Notes: generated by a model not told the origin, from the letters alone. A stretch of 40,935 bases of DNA from Chrysochromulina tobinii (GCA_001275005.1 JWZX01001827.1:1-40935); one strand, 5' to 3'; shown: positions 17,342-26,852, counted from the first letter of the stretch. Numbers and translations: made by a program.

Positions 17342-20264
17342 ATGCCGCCCCCTCTCTTCGAGCTCTGGCAGGAGCGCGCATGCACATGGCCTCCCTTTGG
17401 AACCACGCCGCTACCCGAGGCCGAGCTAATCGCCTTCCTCACGCACAGTAAGCGATGGGTTGGGCGCTCACGCAAGGCCGACGTCCTCGCCACCTTTGAG
17501 GACTGGGCTGCGTGCATGCGCACACTCGCAGACAACCCATTCGTGATGCTGCGCGAGGCGGCGGCCGAGCACATCGTCGGTGGCACACTGGCCATGCTTC
17601 ACAAGGTGGGAATCGATGAGACTGATGATGCCGTGCTGCTGGGGCGTTGTACGCTCGCCGAGCGCTGGTGCGCCGAGTTCCTGCGCAGCATAAGTGGCGC
17701 GGGCTGTGCTCCTGGACCGAGCTTTGCGAGCCGCGTCGACGCGGCGTTCGCCTTTGAGGCGGACGCCCTGCTCATAGCGCAGCGCCATGCCATGACATCG
17801 AGCGTCGTGCGCGAGCTGCGCGCTGCTCGAAGCAGCCCACGTCGTACGGACTCCAGCAGCGGCGGCGGGCCTGCGACGCTCCTCGCACCGCTCGCGGTGG
17901 AGCTGGCGAAGAGTGCGCGAGCGTCGTGCCGAGCGGCGTGGCCGCTCGTGGCGGAGCTGTGCCAGCACGGCATGCGCCTGCCCCCCGAAGCGGCACGTGC
18001 GTTGCTCGACGCGTGGGCACCGCACGCCGACGCCGCCTCGCACCGTGCCTGCCTCGCTGGGCTTCTGGTCGCGCATCCGCCACTACTGGTCGCGTGCGTG
18101 GAGGAGTTACTCAGCCTTCTGCAGGGGAATCTCGCCCTCGTGGCCCTTGCGAACGCGTCGATGCTTGCTCCGCTGACTAGTCGAGCCGTTGCTGCCGCCG
18201 CCGTCGTCGGCACTGTCACCGCCTCCCCCACGCGCCGCCGCTGCCGCCCTCGGTGCGGGCGCCGCCGTGGGCGCACCGCGGGCGGTGCTGGCCGACGGCC
18301 ACGGCGACGAGGGGTGGCATGCGCTCAAGCGGCAGGCGACCGGGGGTGCCGGGGGTGCCGGGGGCACGCCGTCCCCATTCTCGCGGCTCGAACGCGCCGT
18401 GTCGGGCGCATGGGCGGCTCTCGCACTCGCGCTGCCTCCGCTGCCGCTGCTGGCGGCTGCGTGCGCGGCCTCCCGCACGGCACGCGCACAGGCGGAGGCG
18501 GCTCTGTGGCCACTCGCGAGAGGCGAGGTAGTGGGCGGAGCCGAGGCGCAAGGAGCTGCTGCGCCCGCAGCAACGACGCCCGTGCCCACGACGGCGCCTT
18601 CGCCGAAGCGCCAACGGCTGACCGAAACGGCGCCCGTGCCGTCCGAAACGTCCGCCGCGGCCCTTACGCTGCTGCGCTTGCTGCGGTGCGCCCATGCCCT
18701 TGGCAACACGGGCGATGCGGCTGGCGCGGCCGAGGAAGGTGACGCAGACGAGCGAGACGACTTACGGCAGCTCCGATGGCGCCTTAACCTCGCATGCACG
18801 CCCGCAGCCTTGGCGCTCGTGCACGCGGAATGCGTGCGGCTGCTGCGGAGCGCGGCGGGACGGGCTACGGAAGCCGAGCGCCGCTACGATCGCATCATCC
18901 AGGATGCAACTGCGGCGATGGAGGCGGCTCATGTGGCGGCGTGCGCGGCGGCGGCACGCGTGGACGGGGCAGACCCTCATAAGGAAGGTAGTGGTGGTGA
19001 GGCGGCGGCGTGTGGCGACCCCAATGAGGACGGCGACGACGAGGAGGAGCCGGATCAGCTGGCGGCGGTGATGCGGGCGGTGGCAGCCGAAGCGGCAGTT
19101 GAGGAGGCATCACGGCGGCTCCGACGCTCTTACGGCGCGGCAAGCGCCGAGGCGGACGCAGCCGTCGCGTCGGCGCATCGGCTGCGCGTGCGTGTGTGGA
19201 GCGCCGTCGCGCTCACTACTGGCTGGGCTCCTCTTGCTTTGAGCGAAGCGCTTCGCCAATCAGTGAGGCCCCGAACCGGCGCCGTCGTGGGCGGTCACAC
19301 CTGCGCAAGTGTGGCCGGTGACGAAGCCGAGCATACAGCCGAGCACGCCCCCAAAGGGCACTCCCTCGAGACCGCTGCATGCATCGACTTCGTGGCATGG
19401 TGCGCGTGCCCCGTGGCGGGGCTGCTCGAAGGCTGCCCGCACCCGATCTCGCACCCAATCTCGCACCCGATCTCGCACCCAATCTCGCACCCGATCTCGC
19501 ACCCGATCTCGCACCCGATCTCGCACCCGATCTCGCACCCAATCTCGCCTGGCCAAGGCTCAGCTTTACCGGTGGCCGTCGCGGGTGGCGCCGGCGGCGA
19601 CACCACGTCGAATGGAGAGACGTCGCCGCCGCCGCGGGCACTTGGCGCAGAGCTGCGCGAATGGCTCTCGCTGTTGCTACCGGTGGTCGCGCAGGCAGCA
19701 CTGGCGGCGCAATACGCGAACGGGTCGGTCGAGGCTCCGGACGCTGTGAACGACGCTGCGAACGACGCTGTGAACGACGCTGCGAACGACGCTGCGAACG
19801 CCACTCAAGCCGCGCACATCTTGGGACTGGCGAGAGAGTGGCGAGCGCGGCGCGGCGCACACGGCGGGCTGCTCTGGCAGGCGTTGCTCGCGGCGACGCC
19901 TCTCGCACCGAGCCCGCATTGGTGGCTGCGTGCAGTGCTCGCCGCAGCGCGCACAGCCTCAGCTGCGGCCGGCTCGAGTGCCAAAGTGCTCGGCACAGCG
20001 CGCTTCGAGGGCCAAGTGCTCGGGTGGCTGTGGCAGCTGGGTGCCGCGAACCTGATGGCGCCTTTGGTGGACGGAGGCGCCCACGAAGGCGTCCACGGAG
20101 AGGATGAGCAGCGGCCGCCGTCGAAAGCACGGGCAGAGGTGAATGCTGCGATCTTCGAGGTGGCTGGTGCGCTGCTGGTTGGTGCTGGCCAAGAGCGAGA
20201 GGACCGTCGAGCAGCAGTGCGGAAGAGCGTGGAGCTGCTGCGAGAACTACTTGTAGAGGCATGA
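17342..20264 (+). CDS. Large unknown protein with unresolved frame change near 18180-18340
   Basis: The coding sequence begins at the ATG at 17342 and runs in one frame to about 18180 (…ACVEELLSLLQGNLALVALA), then continues in another frame to the stop at 20262-20264 (…AVRKSVELLRELLVEA). Both parts are Ala/Leu-rich with repeated amphipathic helices, as in alpha-solenoid proteins. The junction needs either a small intron or a 1-base frameshift; no single splice pair is convincing. The C-terminal part contains an in-frame PISH repeat (19440-19548) and an NDAA/NDAV repeat (about 19741-19802). I do not recognise the family. Total length would be near 950 residues. A sequencing or assembly error at the GC-rich junction is a real alternative. 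Confidence 0.6.
19440..19548 (+). repeat. 12-bp in-frame tandem repeat encoding (PISH)n
   Basis: Nine units of CACCC(G/A)ATCTCG encode PISH repeated in frame inside the unknown large protein. The near identity of units suggests recent slippage or unequal exchange. Confidence 0.9.
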
Positions 20265-20411
20265 CACATGAGAGTTTCGAGGAAGGAACATGTAGTAGAC
20301 ATGGGTCGCTAACCACCCAAGACGCAGCATCCGGCGGACCCGGTGGTGCACACCTACATTCACACACATGGTTCACACTGGTTCACACTCCGGCTCCCCT
20401 GAAGTCTTTCC

Positions 20412-20909
20412 ATGGTCGAACCGTCACCTCCGCCGCCGCCATGGCCTCAGCCACCGGAGCCGTCTCCGCCATCGCCTCATCCACTCGGCCACATCGTGCT
20501 CGGCTCGCTGCTCTCAGGCGAACAAGTGTTCGACCTGGGAGATCTGGAGGTCCACCGTGGCATCACAAACGGGCCAGATGTACTATTGCACTCGATCGTG
20601 TCCATGATGAGTGCGGTCGTATTGCTGGTGCTTGCATGCTCATTGCGCGTGCAAGCACAGCCGCGACGGCGTGCGCCCGTAGCCAACGCGTATCCAGTGA
20701 TGCTCGCCTACGGTATGGTGCCGACAAGTGAGATGACCATCGCCACCTCGGAAGATTTGGGCGAGGTTGGCATCCCGATAGCTGTCGGCCAACGAATCGA
20801 TCTCATCCTGCAACCGATAGCGCCCGTCGTAGACGCACGGGAGACTTTGGAGGAGTCGTCATCGGTTGCTCCTGAACGAGCGTCGAACCCTAGGCGAGAA
20901 GAAGGGTAG
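20412..20909 (+). CDS. Possible small proline-rich membrane protein
   Basis: 165 residues starting at an ATG in good context (CCATGG). A Pro-rich N-terminus is followed by a moderately conserved-looking segment and one predicted membrane helix (about residues 60-82, LHSIVSMMSAVVLLVLACSL), then a polar C-terminus. No family is recognised and it may not be a gene. It starts 150 bases after the large unknown gene on the same strand and could also be part of that transcript's 3' region. Confidence 0.3.
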   Translation: MVEPSPPPPPWPQPPEPSPPSPHPLGHIVLGSLLSGEQVFDLGDLEVHRGITNGPDVLLHSIVSMMSAVVLLVLACSLRVQAQPRRRAPVANAYPVMLAYGMVPTSEMTIATSEDLGEVGIPIAVGQRIDLILQPIAPVVDARETLEESSSVAPERASNPRREEG

Positions 20910-20956
20910 CACACATGCTGCCCTCCACTACCTCCACAGAGCCGCCGTCGTGGAGA

Positions 20957-22100
20957 AATTGAGGGGAAATCCGAATATGTGTCTGAAAGTCGCCCCGTGG
21001 AGGCCGAATTTGGGGGTGCGGGGCGGTAGCCCCGCGAAATTTTTTCGGACGCGGACGGTCCGGATTTCTCGGAAAATACTAAATTTTCGACTCGGATACT
21101 GGGAGGGATTGCGGCCCGTGGCTAGAGCTTAGAAGTAACAACTTCCATGATCTACATGCAAGCATGGATCACATGTTCACATCAAGGCCCTTAAGCCGCG
21201 CACCACACGCTTCACTACTAAGTCACTTCAGGCAAAGCGTTGCAATGCGAAGATATTGCCAAAATGACGGGCTCAAGAATAGCACTTACCGAACGCGGGC
21301 CGGGCGCCAAGTGAGCTCACAACATCGCAATGGCTAGGGAGCTTTGGGCCCGGCTGCAGCTCAGCAGCTCAAATGCATCTAGCTGGCGTCAGCGGCTCGA
21401 GCAACACACCTCTTGTGTCACGGAGGAGCTCGAGGAGGAGGACGGGATCCACACGATCGAACGCGAGGCATGAAGCCGTGCGTCGCACGCGACAGTGCGC
21501 ATGCGCACCACGCTCGGCTCCACGCGTTCAAGTCCCTGCGAGCGACACGAATCAGTCGCGCACGCTTCAGTACGGGGAAAGCGAAAACACCGGGAAATTG
21601 ACAGGCTCGAGAAAGGCACTTATCGAACGCGGCCTAGACGCCAAGCCAGTCAGCTCAAAATCACAAAATCACATGCAAAGGCACACAGTGCAAGCTGCAG
21701 CTTAGCAAGAGCTACGCATCAGCAAGAGCAGTGGTTCGATCCTCGGAGCGGTGGTGACTGTGCCCATGGGTGGCCAGCACGTGCTGCTGGCGATCAGGAT
21801 CGAATACAAGCGTCGCATTCAATCTGAAGACTGGCTGGCTGGCGAGAGGCGGACGCGCGGGCGGCTTTGTGCCGCCCACGCTGCCTCCATGGGTTGCGCC
21901 AAGAGGCGGGTCTGTGGAAAAGGGCCTTGCCGATGTGTCCATAGATTGCTTTCGCCATCAATGAACTCGGGGCGCCGCCCCGAGTCGATTGCCGCATAGA
22001 TGGGTCTATGGACACATTCCTACACCCCCCTATTAGGAAACGCGCCGTACCGAGCGCATCCGGCCTCCGTTCGTACACATATTCGGATTTCCCCTCAATT
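20957..22100. mobile_element. Candidate non-autonomous element bounded by 26-bp inverted repeats
   Basis: AATTGAGGGGAAATCCGAAT plus ATGTGT at 20957-20982 is exactly inverted at 22075-22100. Similarity continues inward after a small gap (GGAGGCCG on both sides), so the arms may be 40-45 bp. The 1.14 kb between has no recognisable coding sequence, but holds two diverged copies of a segment (around 21272 and 21606, sharing GCACTTA(C/T)CGAACGCGG) and a nested hairpin at 21933-22017. Target duplications are not clear. This resembles a transposase-less DNA element, but the call rests on the termini alone. Confidence 0.5.
21933..22017. repeat. Nested inverted repeat
   Basis: Outer arms ATGTGTCCATAGA (21933-21945) and TCTATGGACACAT (22005-22017) enclose an inner hairpin ACTCGGGGC-GCC-GCCCCGAGT (21965-21985). 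The whole could form a stable stem with an internal stem-loop. Confidence 0.7.
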
Positions 22101-22137
22101 AATAGACTCGAACGCATGCGCGGTACTGAATAACCAC

Positions 22138-22144
22138 GACACGC

Positions 22145-22186
<42 letters not shown>
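22138..22186 (+). repeat. (CA)n microsatellite
   Basis: About 45 bases of nearly uninterrupted CA dinucleotides, just outside the inverted-repeat element. Confidence 0.95.
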
Positions 22187-22188
<2 letters not shown>

Positions 22189-22402
22189 CGTACGGCCCAA
22201 GAACGAAGGGAAGGTGCAGTGTGCCGGGACCCGGGCTCGGCTGACAAATCCCCTATTCCGGTGTACGGCCGTTTACGACGTGCCGTGCTCGTAGCCCGCC
22301 GCTATCTACATTCTGATGTTCCCGCGTTGCACTCTGATGGCCCCGCCCAAAGAGGCGTTCAACACACAAGTCTTCCCTCCCGGCAGCGCACCGACAGCGG
22401 AG

Positions 22403-22552
22403 TGAGCTGACGAAGCTGACGAAGCTGACAGCGGAGCGAGCCCTCTAAGGCACTAGCGCCGTGCCGAGCAGGATACTGAGCTGACGAAGCTGACGAAGCC
22501 GTGACAGCGGAGCGAGCCCTCTAAGGCGCTAGCGCCGTGCCGAGCAGGATAC
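22403..22552. repeat. Tandem duplication of the 3' end of the polyproline gene (74 + 76 bp)
   Basis: 22403-22476 and 22477-22552 are two near-identical copies. The higher-coordinate copy includes the last codons and stop of the minus-strand gene (…LLGTALAP-stop); the other is a non-coding copy in the 3' flank. Each copy also contains GCTGACGAAGCTGACGAA or a close variant, a sequence that recurs as a hairpin arm just 3' of the R2R3-MYB gene at 26852. Confidence 0.85.
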
Positions 22553-23561
22553 GTCCCTTCTCCTCGGCTCGAGCGGCCCACTTTTCACTCGCAGAGGGCG
22601 CAGAGGGCGCAGAGGGCGCAGCGGGGGAAGGCAGCGCCGGCGCCGGCGCCGGCAGTGGAGGAGGCGGCGCGTAGGCAGACTTCGCTGGCGCTGCGACGAC
22701 GCCACCGCCGCCGCCGCGGCCGCCGCCGACGCCGCCGCCGCCGCCGACGCCGCCGCCGCCGACGCCACCACCACGGCCCTGCCAGAGGAGGTAGCCGTTA
22801 AAGAGGCCCCACGCCGCGAGCCCGACGAGACCGAGCGCGAGGGCGCTCGACAGCAGGTCGAAGTGCCCAGTCGAGCTTGGGGGCTGGGCCGAGGGCGGCG
22901 GCGAGGGCGGCGGCGAGGGCGGCGGGGGGCTGCACGCGTACGACCACACGCCCCACCCACAAGATGGCGGGATGGCGGGCGGCGGCATCGAAGGAGGCGG
23001 CGGAGAGGGCGATGGGGGCGAAGGAGAGGGCGAGGGCGGCGGGAACGGAGGCGGCGGCGTGGGTGGCGGCGGCGTGGGTGGCGGCGGCGTGGGTGGCGGC
23101 GGCGTGGGTGGCGGCGGCGTGGGTGGCGGCGGCGTGGGTGGCGGCGGAGTGGGTGGCGGCGGAGTGGGTGGCGGTGGCGTGGGTGGCGGTGGCGTGGGAG
23201 GAGGTGGCAGCGGCGGCGGCGAGGGTGGCACTGGTGGCGGAGGAAGAGCTGGCGGCGGCGGCGGCGGCGGGCACTCAGTCCCGAAACCGAGCCACCAAAA
23301 GCCGCACTGTACTCGGGCGTCGATTATCGGCACGTGGCTCATGGCCTTCATGCCGGTCGACGACTCGACGCTACCCACACTCCTTGGCTGCACTCGCAAT
23401 GGTGATTCTGATGCTGACGACCATGCCGCCACAGCAGTGGCAGCGATGATGAGGCCGGTGCCTGTGAGTCCGACGAATCTCAACATCGGTGCGCATGAGA
23501 CAGGCGCATCGTCCGTGGGTGCCAGCGCGACGTACTGCGTCTCGATCGCCGTCGTTGCCAT
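22521..23561 (-). CDS. Polyproline membrane/wall protein with two membrane helices
   Basis: 346 residues from the first in-frame ATG. An N-terminal hydrophobic helix (about 26-48, FVGLTGTGLIIAATAVAAW) is followed by a short segment VQCGFWWLGFGTEC, about ten PPPPT repeats and a Pro/Ser block. A second small Cys loop PSCGWGVWSYAC comes next, then more Pro/Ser, a second hydrophobic helix (LSSALALGLVGLAAWGLFNG), a Gly/Val-rich stretch and a Pro/Ala-rich tail. The layout resembles algal hydroxyproline-rich surface proteins: two Cys-bounded Trp-rich loops flank an extended PPII rod that would lie between two membrane spans. Function is unknown. The strongly GC-biased opposite strand is also open but encodes only GGGV/GGGG repeats. 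Confidence 0.6.
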   Translation of the reverse strand: MATTAIETQYVALAPTDDAPVSCAPMLRFVGLTGTGLIIAATAVAAWSSASESPLRVQPRSVGSVESSTGMKAMSHVPIIDARVQCGFWWLGFGTECPPPPPPPALPPPPVPPSPPPLPPPPTPPPPTPPPPTPPPPTPPPPTPPPPTPPPPTPPPPTPPPPTPPPPTPPPPFPPPSPSPSPPSPSPPPPSMPPPAIPPSCGWGVWSYACSPPPPSPPPSPPPSAQPPSSTGHFDLLSSALALGLVGLAAWGLFNGYLLWQGRGGGVGGGGVGGGGGVGGGRGGGGGVVAAPAKSAYAPPPPLPAPAPALPSPAAPSAPSAPSASEKWAARAEEKGRILLGTALAP

Positions 23562-23737
23562 CGCGGCAGAAATCGGCACCCCGCCATTGGAAGGCGGAAA
23601 GATGCAAGAGAATCTCCTATCGCGCTGCGTGAATAGACACGTTTCGTCAAATCACCCGACCGTTTCCAGCCGCGGGTTGGTTCGTGGTCTTCAGGAAAGC
23701 AAATCCGGACGAGCTAGAATTACGCGCGGCGCCGAGA

Positions 23738-24622
23738 ATGGTTATCCACGACGTGAGCTCGGCCAGTTGGCGCCCGCCCACCGAGGGAACTGCCTACGAG
23801 GTGCTCGGCGTTGCACCTTCAGCCGACGCACGCGAGCTCAAGGCGCGCTATTACAAGATTGCGCGTGCGTGGCATCCGGATGTGTCGAAACATTCAGACG
23901 CGCCGGTCGTCTTTGCGCGCATCACGCAGGCGTACGAGATCGTCACACACCCACAGCAGCGGCTCGTGTACGACTTCGTACTCGCCAACGAGATCCCGCT
24001 CACCACGCCGGATCGCTTCCTGTCTTTTTATGCCACCGCCAATCGGATCGATGCGCTCATTCGGTACCGACACAGCATCGGCTGGGCGATCGCGGGCACT
24101 GCCGGCGCGCTCGTGGTCGCTGCGCGGTGGCGAAGCCTGCGGCCTCCGCCCTTGGCAGAGACGGCCGAAATGGCCGATGCGCCAGCGACGCCAGCGGTGC
24201 CAGCGACGGCGACAGCTGCGCCACGGCCGAGCGTCGCCGCGGGTGGACTGCTAGGAGCTGCTGGCGGGAGCGGCGTGATGCTGGCGCTCGGTGTGGCAGG
24301 AGCGCCCGGCGCACGCTTCACGCTCGTCGCCTCCGCCGCCGGCGCGCTCGGCGGCCGTGCACTGACTGCGTGGCTCGAGGCTCGCGTGGGGCGCATGCGC
24401 ACGCTCAGCACGCGCACTGTGGAAGCGCTCGCCACCAACGGCCAACCGCTGTGCGAGGCTTCCGGAGCCGCCATCGGCCTCCTACTGCTGCGCCGCGCGA
24501 GCCCTGCGCTCCGGCTAGCCGAGGCGCACCTTCGCGCGGCGCGCGTGGCCCTTCTCGGCGCACTCGGTGGCCATGTCGTGGGCAGGCTGAGCGTACACAG
24601 TGGTGAAAGTCCTAGGGAGTAG
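23738..24622 (+). CDS. J-domain (DnaJ-like) protein with hydrophobic C-terminal region
   Basis: 294 residues from the first ATG; an open extension upstream lacks ATG. The J-domain covers about residues 18-87 (AYEVLGVAPSADARELKARY, then AWHPDVSK with HPD at 46-48, then FARITQAYEIVTHPQQRLVYD). The HPD motif that stimulates Hsp70 ATPase is intact. Beyond it come several glycine/alanine-rich hydrophobic stretches (about 112-130, 165-215 and 240-290) that could be membrane segments, but no Gly/Phe or zinc-finger region. It is therefore a type III J-protein, probably recruiting Hsp70 at a membrane, perhaps of a plastid or mitochondrion. Confidence 0.8.
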   Translation: MVIHDVSSASWRPPTEGTAYEVLGVAPSADARELKARYYKIARAWHPDVSKHSDAPVVFARITQAYEIVTHPQQRLVYDFVLANEIPLTTPDRFLSFYATANRIDALIRYRHSIGWAIAGTAGALVVAARWRSLRPPPLAETAEMADAPATPAVPATATAAPRPSVAAGGLLGAAGGSGVMLALGVAGAPGARFTLVASAAGALGGRALTAWLEARVGRMRTLSTRTVEALATNGQPLCEASGAAIGLLLLRRASPALRLAEAHLRAARVALLGALGGHVVGRLSVHSGESPRE

Positions 24623-24963
24623 GGACCCCCAGAGTCGGATATTCATAAGTGAGCTGATCCCATGGAACGAAGCGTGCGCGCACTTTGTGAACCGCCGGCA
24701 AATGCCCCAAACTTAATTTTATCATTTATGTGCGTTAATTTATGCGACGCGAAGGGCCAAGAAGGGCCTCTGGCGGCCTCGGGCTAAGCCTCGGCGGCAA
24801 CTCTCCCGGGAAACTGCATTAACTCTCCCATTGGGGCACCTCTACTTCTAGTAGCGTCTAGGAGCCACGGAGTGTCTCCACGGGACCGGTGATCGTGCGT
24901 CTAGGGCTCTAGGCCCGTGATTGCGAACATGAACGCAGGGATTCTGGAAGTTTGTGTAGTTGA
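24623..24963. other. Intergenic region before MITE copy B
   Basis: No gene recognised. An A/T-rich stretch at 24710-24745 is followed by a GC-rich inverted region (GGCCTC…GAGGCC-like words, 24755-24800). Confidence 0.4.
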
Positions 24964-25089
24964 AAGTCAAGTCAAATCTATACATAAACAACAGACAACC
25001 ATACGGAAGCCTATCGAATGTGCTCCGGCGGCCAGCAGTGGTGGAAGGGATTGGGCGAAGTTGACAAGAACTTGACTTGACTTGTCTTG
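24964..25089 (+). mobile_element. MITE-like element, copy B
   Basis: About 126 bp with inverted ACTTG-type ends: AAGTCAAGTCAAATC on the left, GACTTGACTTGTCTT on the right. The interior is the conserved core: TACATAAACAACAGAC, ACGGAAGCCTATCGAATG, TGCTCCGG, GCCAGCAGTGG. Flanking GTTGAA words may be remnants of a target duplication. The right end lies 5 bases before the ATG of the R2R3-MYB gene, so it forms that gene's 5' leader or proximal promoter. Confidence 0.8.
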
Positions 25090-25093
25090 AAGT

Positions 25094-26852
25094 ATGTTGA
25101 AAAAAGATTTGAAGTCGAAAAACGGGCACATGCACGGAAACAGCAAAGTCGAAGCAAAGATGTCGGAAGGCGAGGCCCCTTTGCTCACGGTGGAGCCTCC
25201 CAACGAATATCGGCAAGAAGCGGCGCACATAGGTCACCAGCTGCCACAAGTGCTGATGCCAACGCCATACCTGCCAGCCATGCAAATGCCTCCCAGCGGC
25301 CAGCCCATGCCAGCGGGTCAAACCCCTCCGCAGTATGCCACGATCACCGATGCAAACGGCAACCCGATAGTCGTCCAGTATGTTCCGTGGGCTCCGATGG
25401 CGCACGCTCCCTCGCAAAACAAGGCGCACGAGGTTGCGCTGCCCCCACAGTCGCTGTCATCATCTGGGGCAGGTGCTTTCCGGCGGCCACTCGCCACACA
25501 GCAGCAGTTCGCGATGGTGAATCCCAATCTATTCAACGCCAGTGGCGTGCTGTCGTGGCAACCAATGGGGAATCATGCCGCTATCGCTAATGCGACAGCG
25601 GCAGCAGCAGCGGCAGCGGCAGCGGCCGCGGCAGCGGCAGCGGCAGCGGCCGCTGCGGCGGGTGCTCCGATGGCAGCAGATCGGAGCAGTGGCGGCGACG
25701 ATGGCGGCGCGCCGCTCTCATGGGGAGGAAGTGGCACTGGCGTCCCAAGAACTGTTCCGATGGCCGGATGGCCACAGGAGAGCAGCTACGATCAGACGAA
25801 ACGCTCCTTGACGGGATTGGATGGCCAGGGGATCGGATGGCAGGTGCGCATGACCAAACGGCCATCTGAGTGCCTCAGATGACCTCTGATGACCTCCGAG
25901 TACGCCCCTCATCAGGTGCGGATGACGAAGCGCCCGTGGGACGCCGAAGAGGATGCCGAGCTCACGGCGGTCGTCGCGCGACTCGGGGCGGGCGCGTGGA
26001 GCCGCGTGGCGCTCGAGGTGGGTTGCGGACGCTCCGGAAAGCAGTGCCGCGAACGATGGTACAACCACCTCGAGCCGGGCGTCAACAAGGGCGAATGGAC
26101 GGCAGAGGAGGACTTGCTGATCCAAGAGGGCGTGCGCTTGTATGGCAAGCGCTGGTGCGAGCTCGTCCAGCCGCCCTGAGCGCCATCTGATTGCCTTCTT
26201 TTCAGACAAGAGCAAACGTAGGTGACCTCTGATGACCTCCGATGACCTTCGATGACCTCCGATTACGCCCCTCATCAGGTGTGAAATCGTCAAGCTGCTC
26301 CCTCCGGGCAGGAGTGACAATGCAGTCAAGAATCGTTACAATTCCAACCTGCGCAAGAACCAGCGTGCAGATGAGCGTGCCGAGAAGATGGCCGAGAAGG
26401 AGGCGGCGCGCCTCGAGCGCGAAACAGATAAGGGAGCGGCGAGGGCTGCAGATCTGGGCATTAATCAACGGCAGCGGACCGCAGCAGGGTCTTCTGCCGC
26501 TGACCTGAGGGACGATTTTGAAGCCCTCGAGGCTAAAAGTCTCCTCGCCGTCAAGCAGTTCAAGGTTGGCAGCACCGTACGCGTGTCTGACGACAGGCCG
26601 AGCGAGGGTGGCGGCGCTGGTCGCAAGCGCATGCGTGCATCAGCCAAGGGCGTGGACGGTGGTGGCAGCTCTTCAACCCCTCAGCCCATCTTGTACGCTG
26701 AGAGCGAGATTCTCTTCCCCAAGGGGCAGCAGACCCAGGAGGCCTTAGTACCCCCTGACATTCCGCATCCGACGAGGGGACGGGATGAGGACGAGGTCGA
26801 GGGTGGAGAAGTGTTCGTCCTCGAGGCGTTCGCCATCGCGACCTCCCCCTAA
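25094..26852 (+). CDS. R2R3-MYB transcription factor (three exons)
   Basis: Exons 25094-25843, 25916-26154 and 26279-26852 join in frame to 520 residues. The N-terminal 250 residues are low complexity with a poly-alanine run (about 25590-25660). Exon 2 starts VRMTKRPWDAEEDAEL and carries repeat R2 (AWSRVALEVGCGRSGKQCRERW) and the first part of R3 (NHLEPGVNKGEWTAEEDLLI...GKRW). Exon 3 completes R3 (CEIVKLLPPGRSDNAVKNRYNSNLRKN), followed by a charged tail. The NHLEPGVNKGEWTAEED linker is typical of animal/plant c-MYB-like R2R3 proteins, so sequence-specific DNA binding is expected. Both introns have the duplicated-exon-start structure described separately. MITE copy B abuts the start codon. Confidence 0.88.
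25844..25915 (+). other. Intron 1 of the R2R3-MYB gene (72 bp)
   Basis: GT-AG, phase 0, from TGGCAG|GTGCGC to CCCCTCATCAG|GTGCGG. The first 20 bases (GTGCGCATGACCAAACGGCC) are a diverged copy of the first 20 of exon 2 (GTGCGGATGACGAAGCGCCC). Unspliced reading gives VRMTKRPSECLR then stop, mimicking VRMTKRPWDAEED of the real exon. The interior holds GATGACCTC repeats. Confidence 0.85.
26155..26278 (+). other. Intron 2 of the R2R3-MYB gene (124 bp)
   Basis: GT-AG, phase 2 (TG|GTGCGA...CATCAG|GTGTGA), inside repeat R3. The intron begins GTGCGAGCTCGTCCAGC and exon 3 begins GTGTGAAATCGTCAAGC, so intron start and exon start are again diverged copies; read through, CELVQPP-stop mimics CEIVKLLPP. 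It contains CTGATTGCCTTCTTTTCAG internally and a GATGACCTCC tandem repeat before the final splice site. Confidence 0.85.

Noticed and set aside
19440-19548. Regular 12-bp units that superficially resemble a CRISPR array
   Set aside because: There are no unique spacers; it is an in-frame coding repeat in a eukaryotic gene.
21717-21760. GGTTCGATCC resembling a tRNA T-loop
   Set aside because: The flanking bases do not form the T stem, and no acceptor or anticodon stem fits.
22403-22552. The 74/76-bp duplication as another duplicated-start intron
   Set aside because: A GT…AG splice across the unit gives an early stop and the copy boundary is CA|GT, not AG|GT; it is better seen as a duplicated 3' end.
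22972-24606. Long open frame on the plus strand encoding GGGVGGGG repeats
   Set aside because: It is antisense to the polyproline gene, is open only because of the GC-rich repeat, and runs into the J-domain gene in the wrong frame.
24967-25230. Minus-strand peptide ending GFRMVVCCLCIDLT, seen in several MITE copies
   Set aside because: The conserved peptide simply reflects the conserved DNA of the element; the stop comes from the terminal repeat and there is no consistent start.
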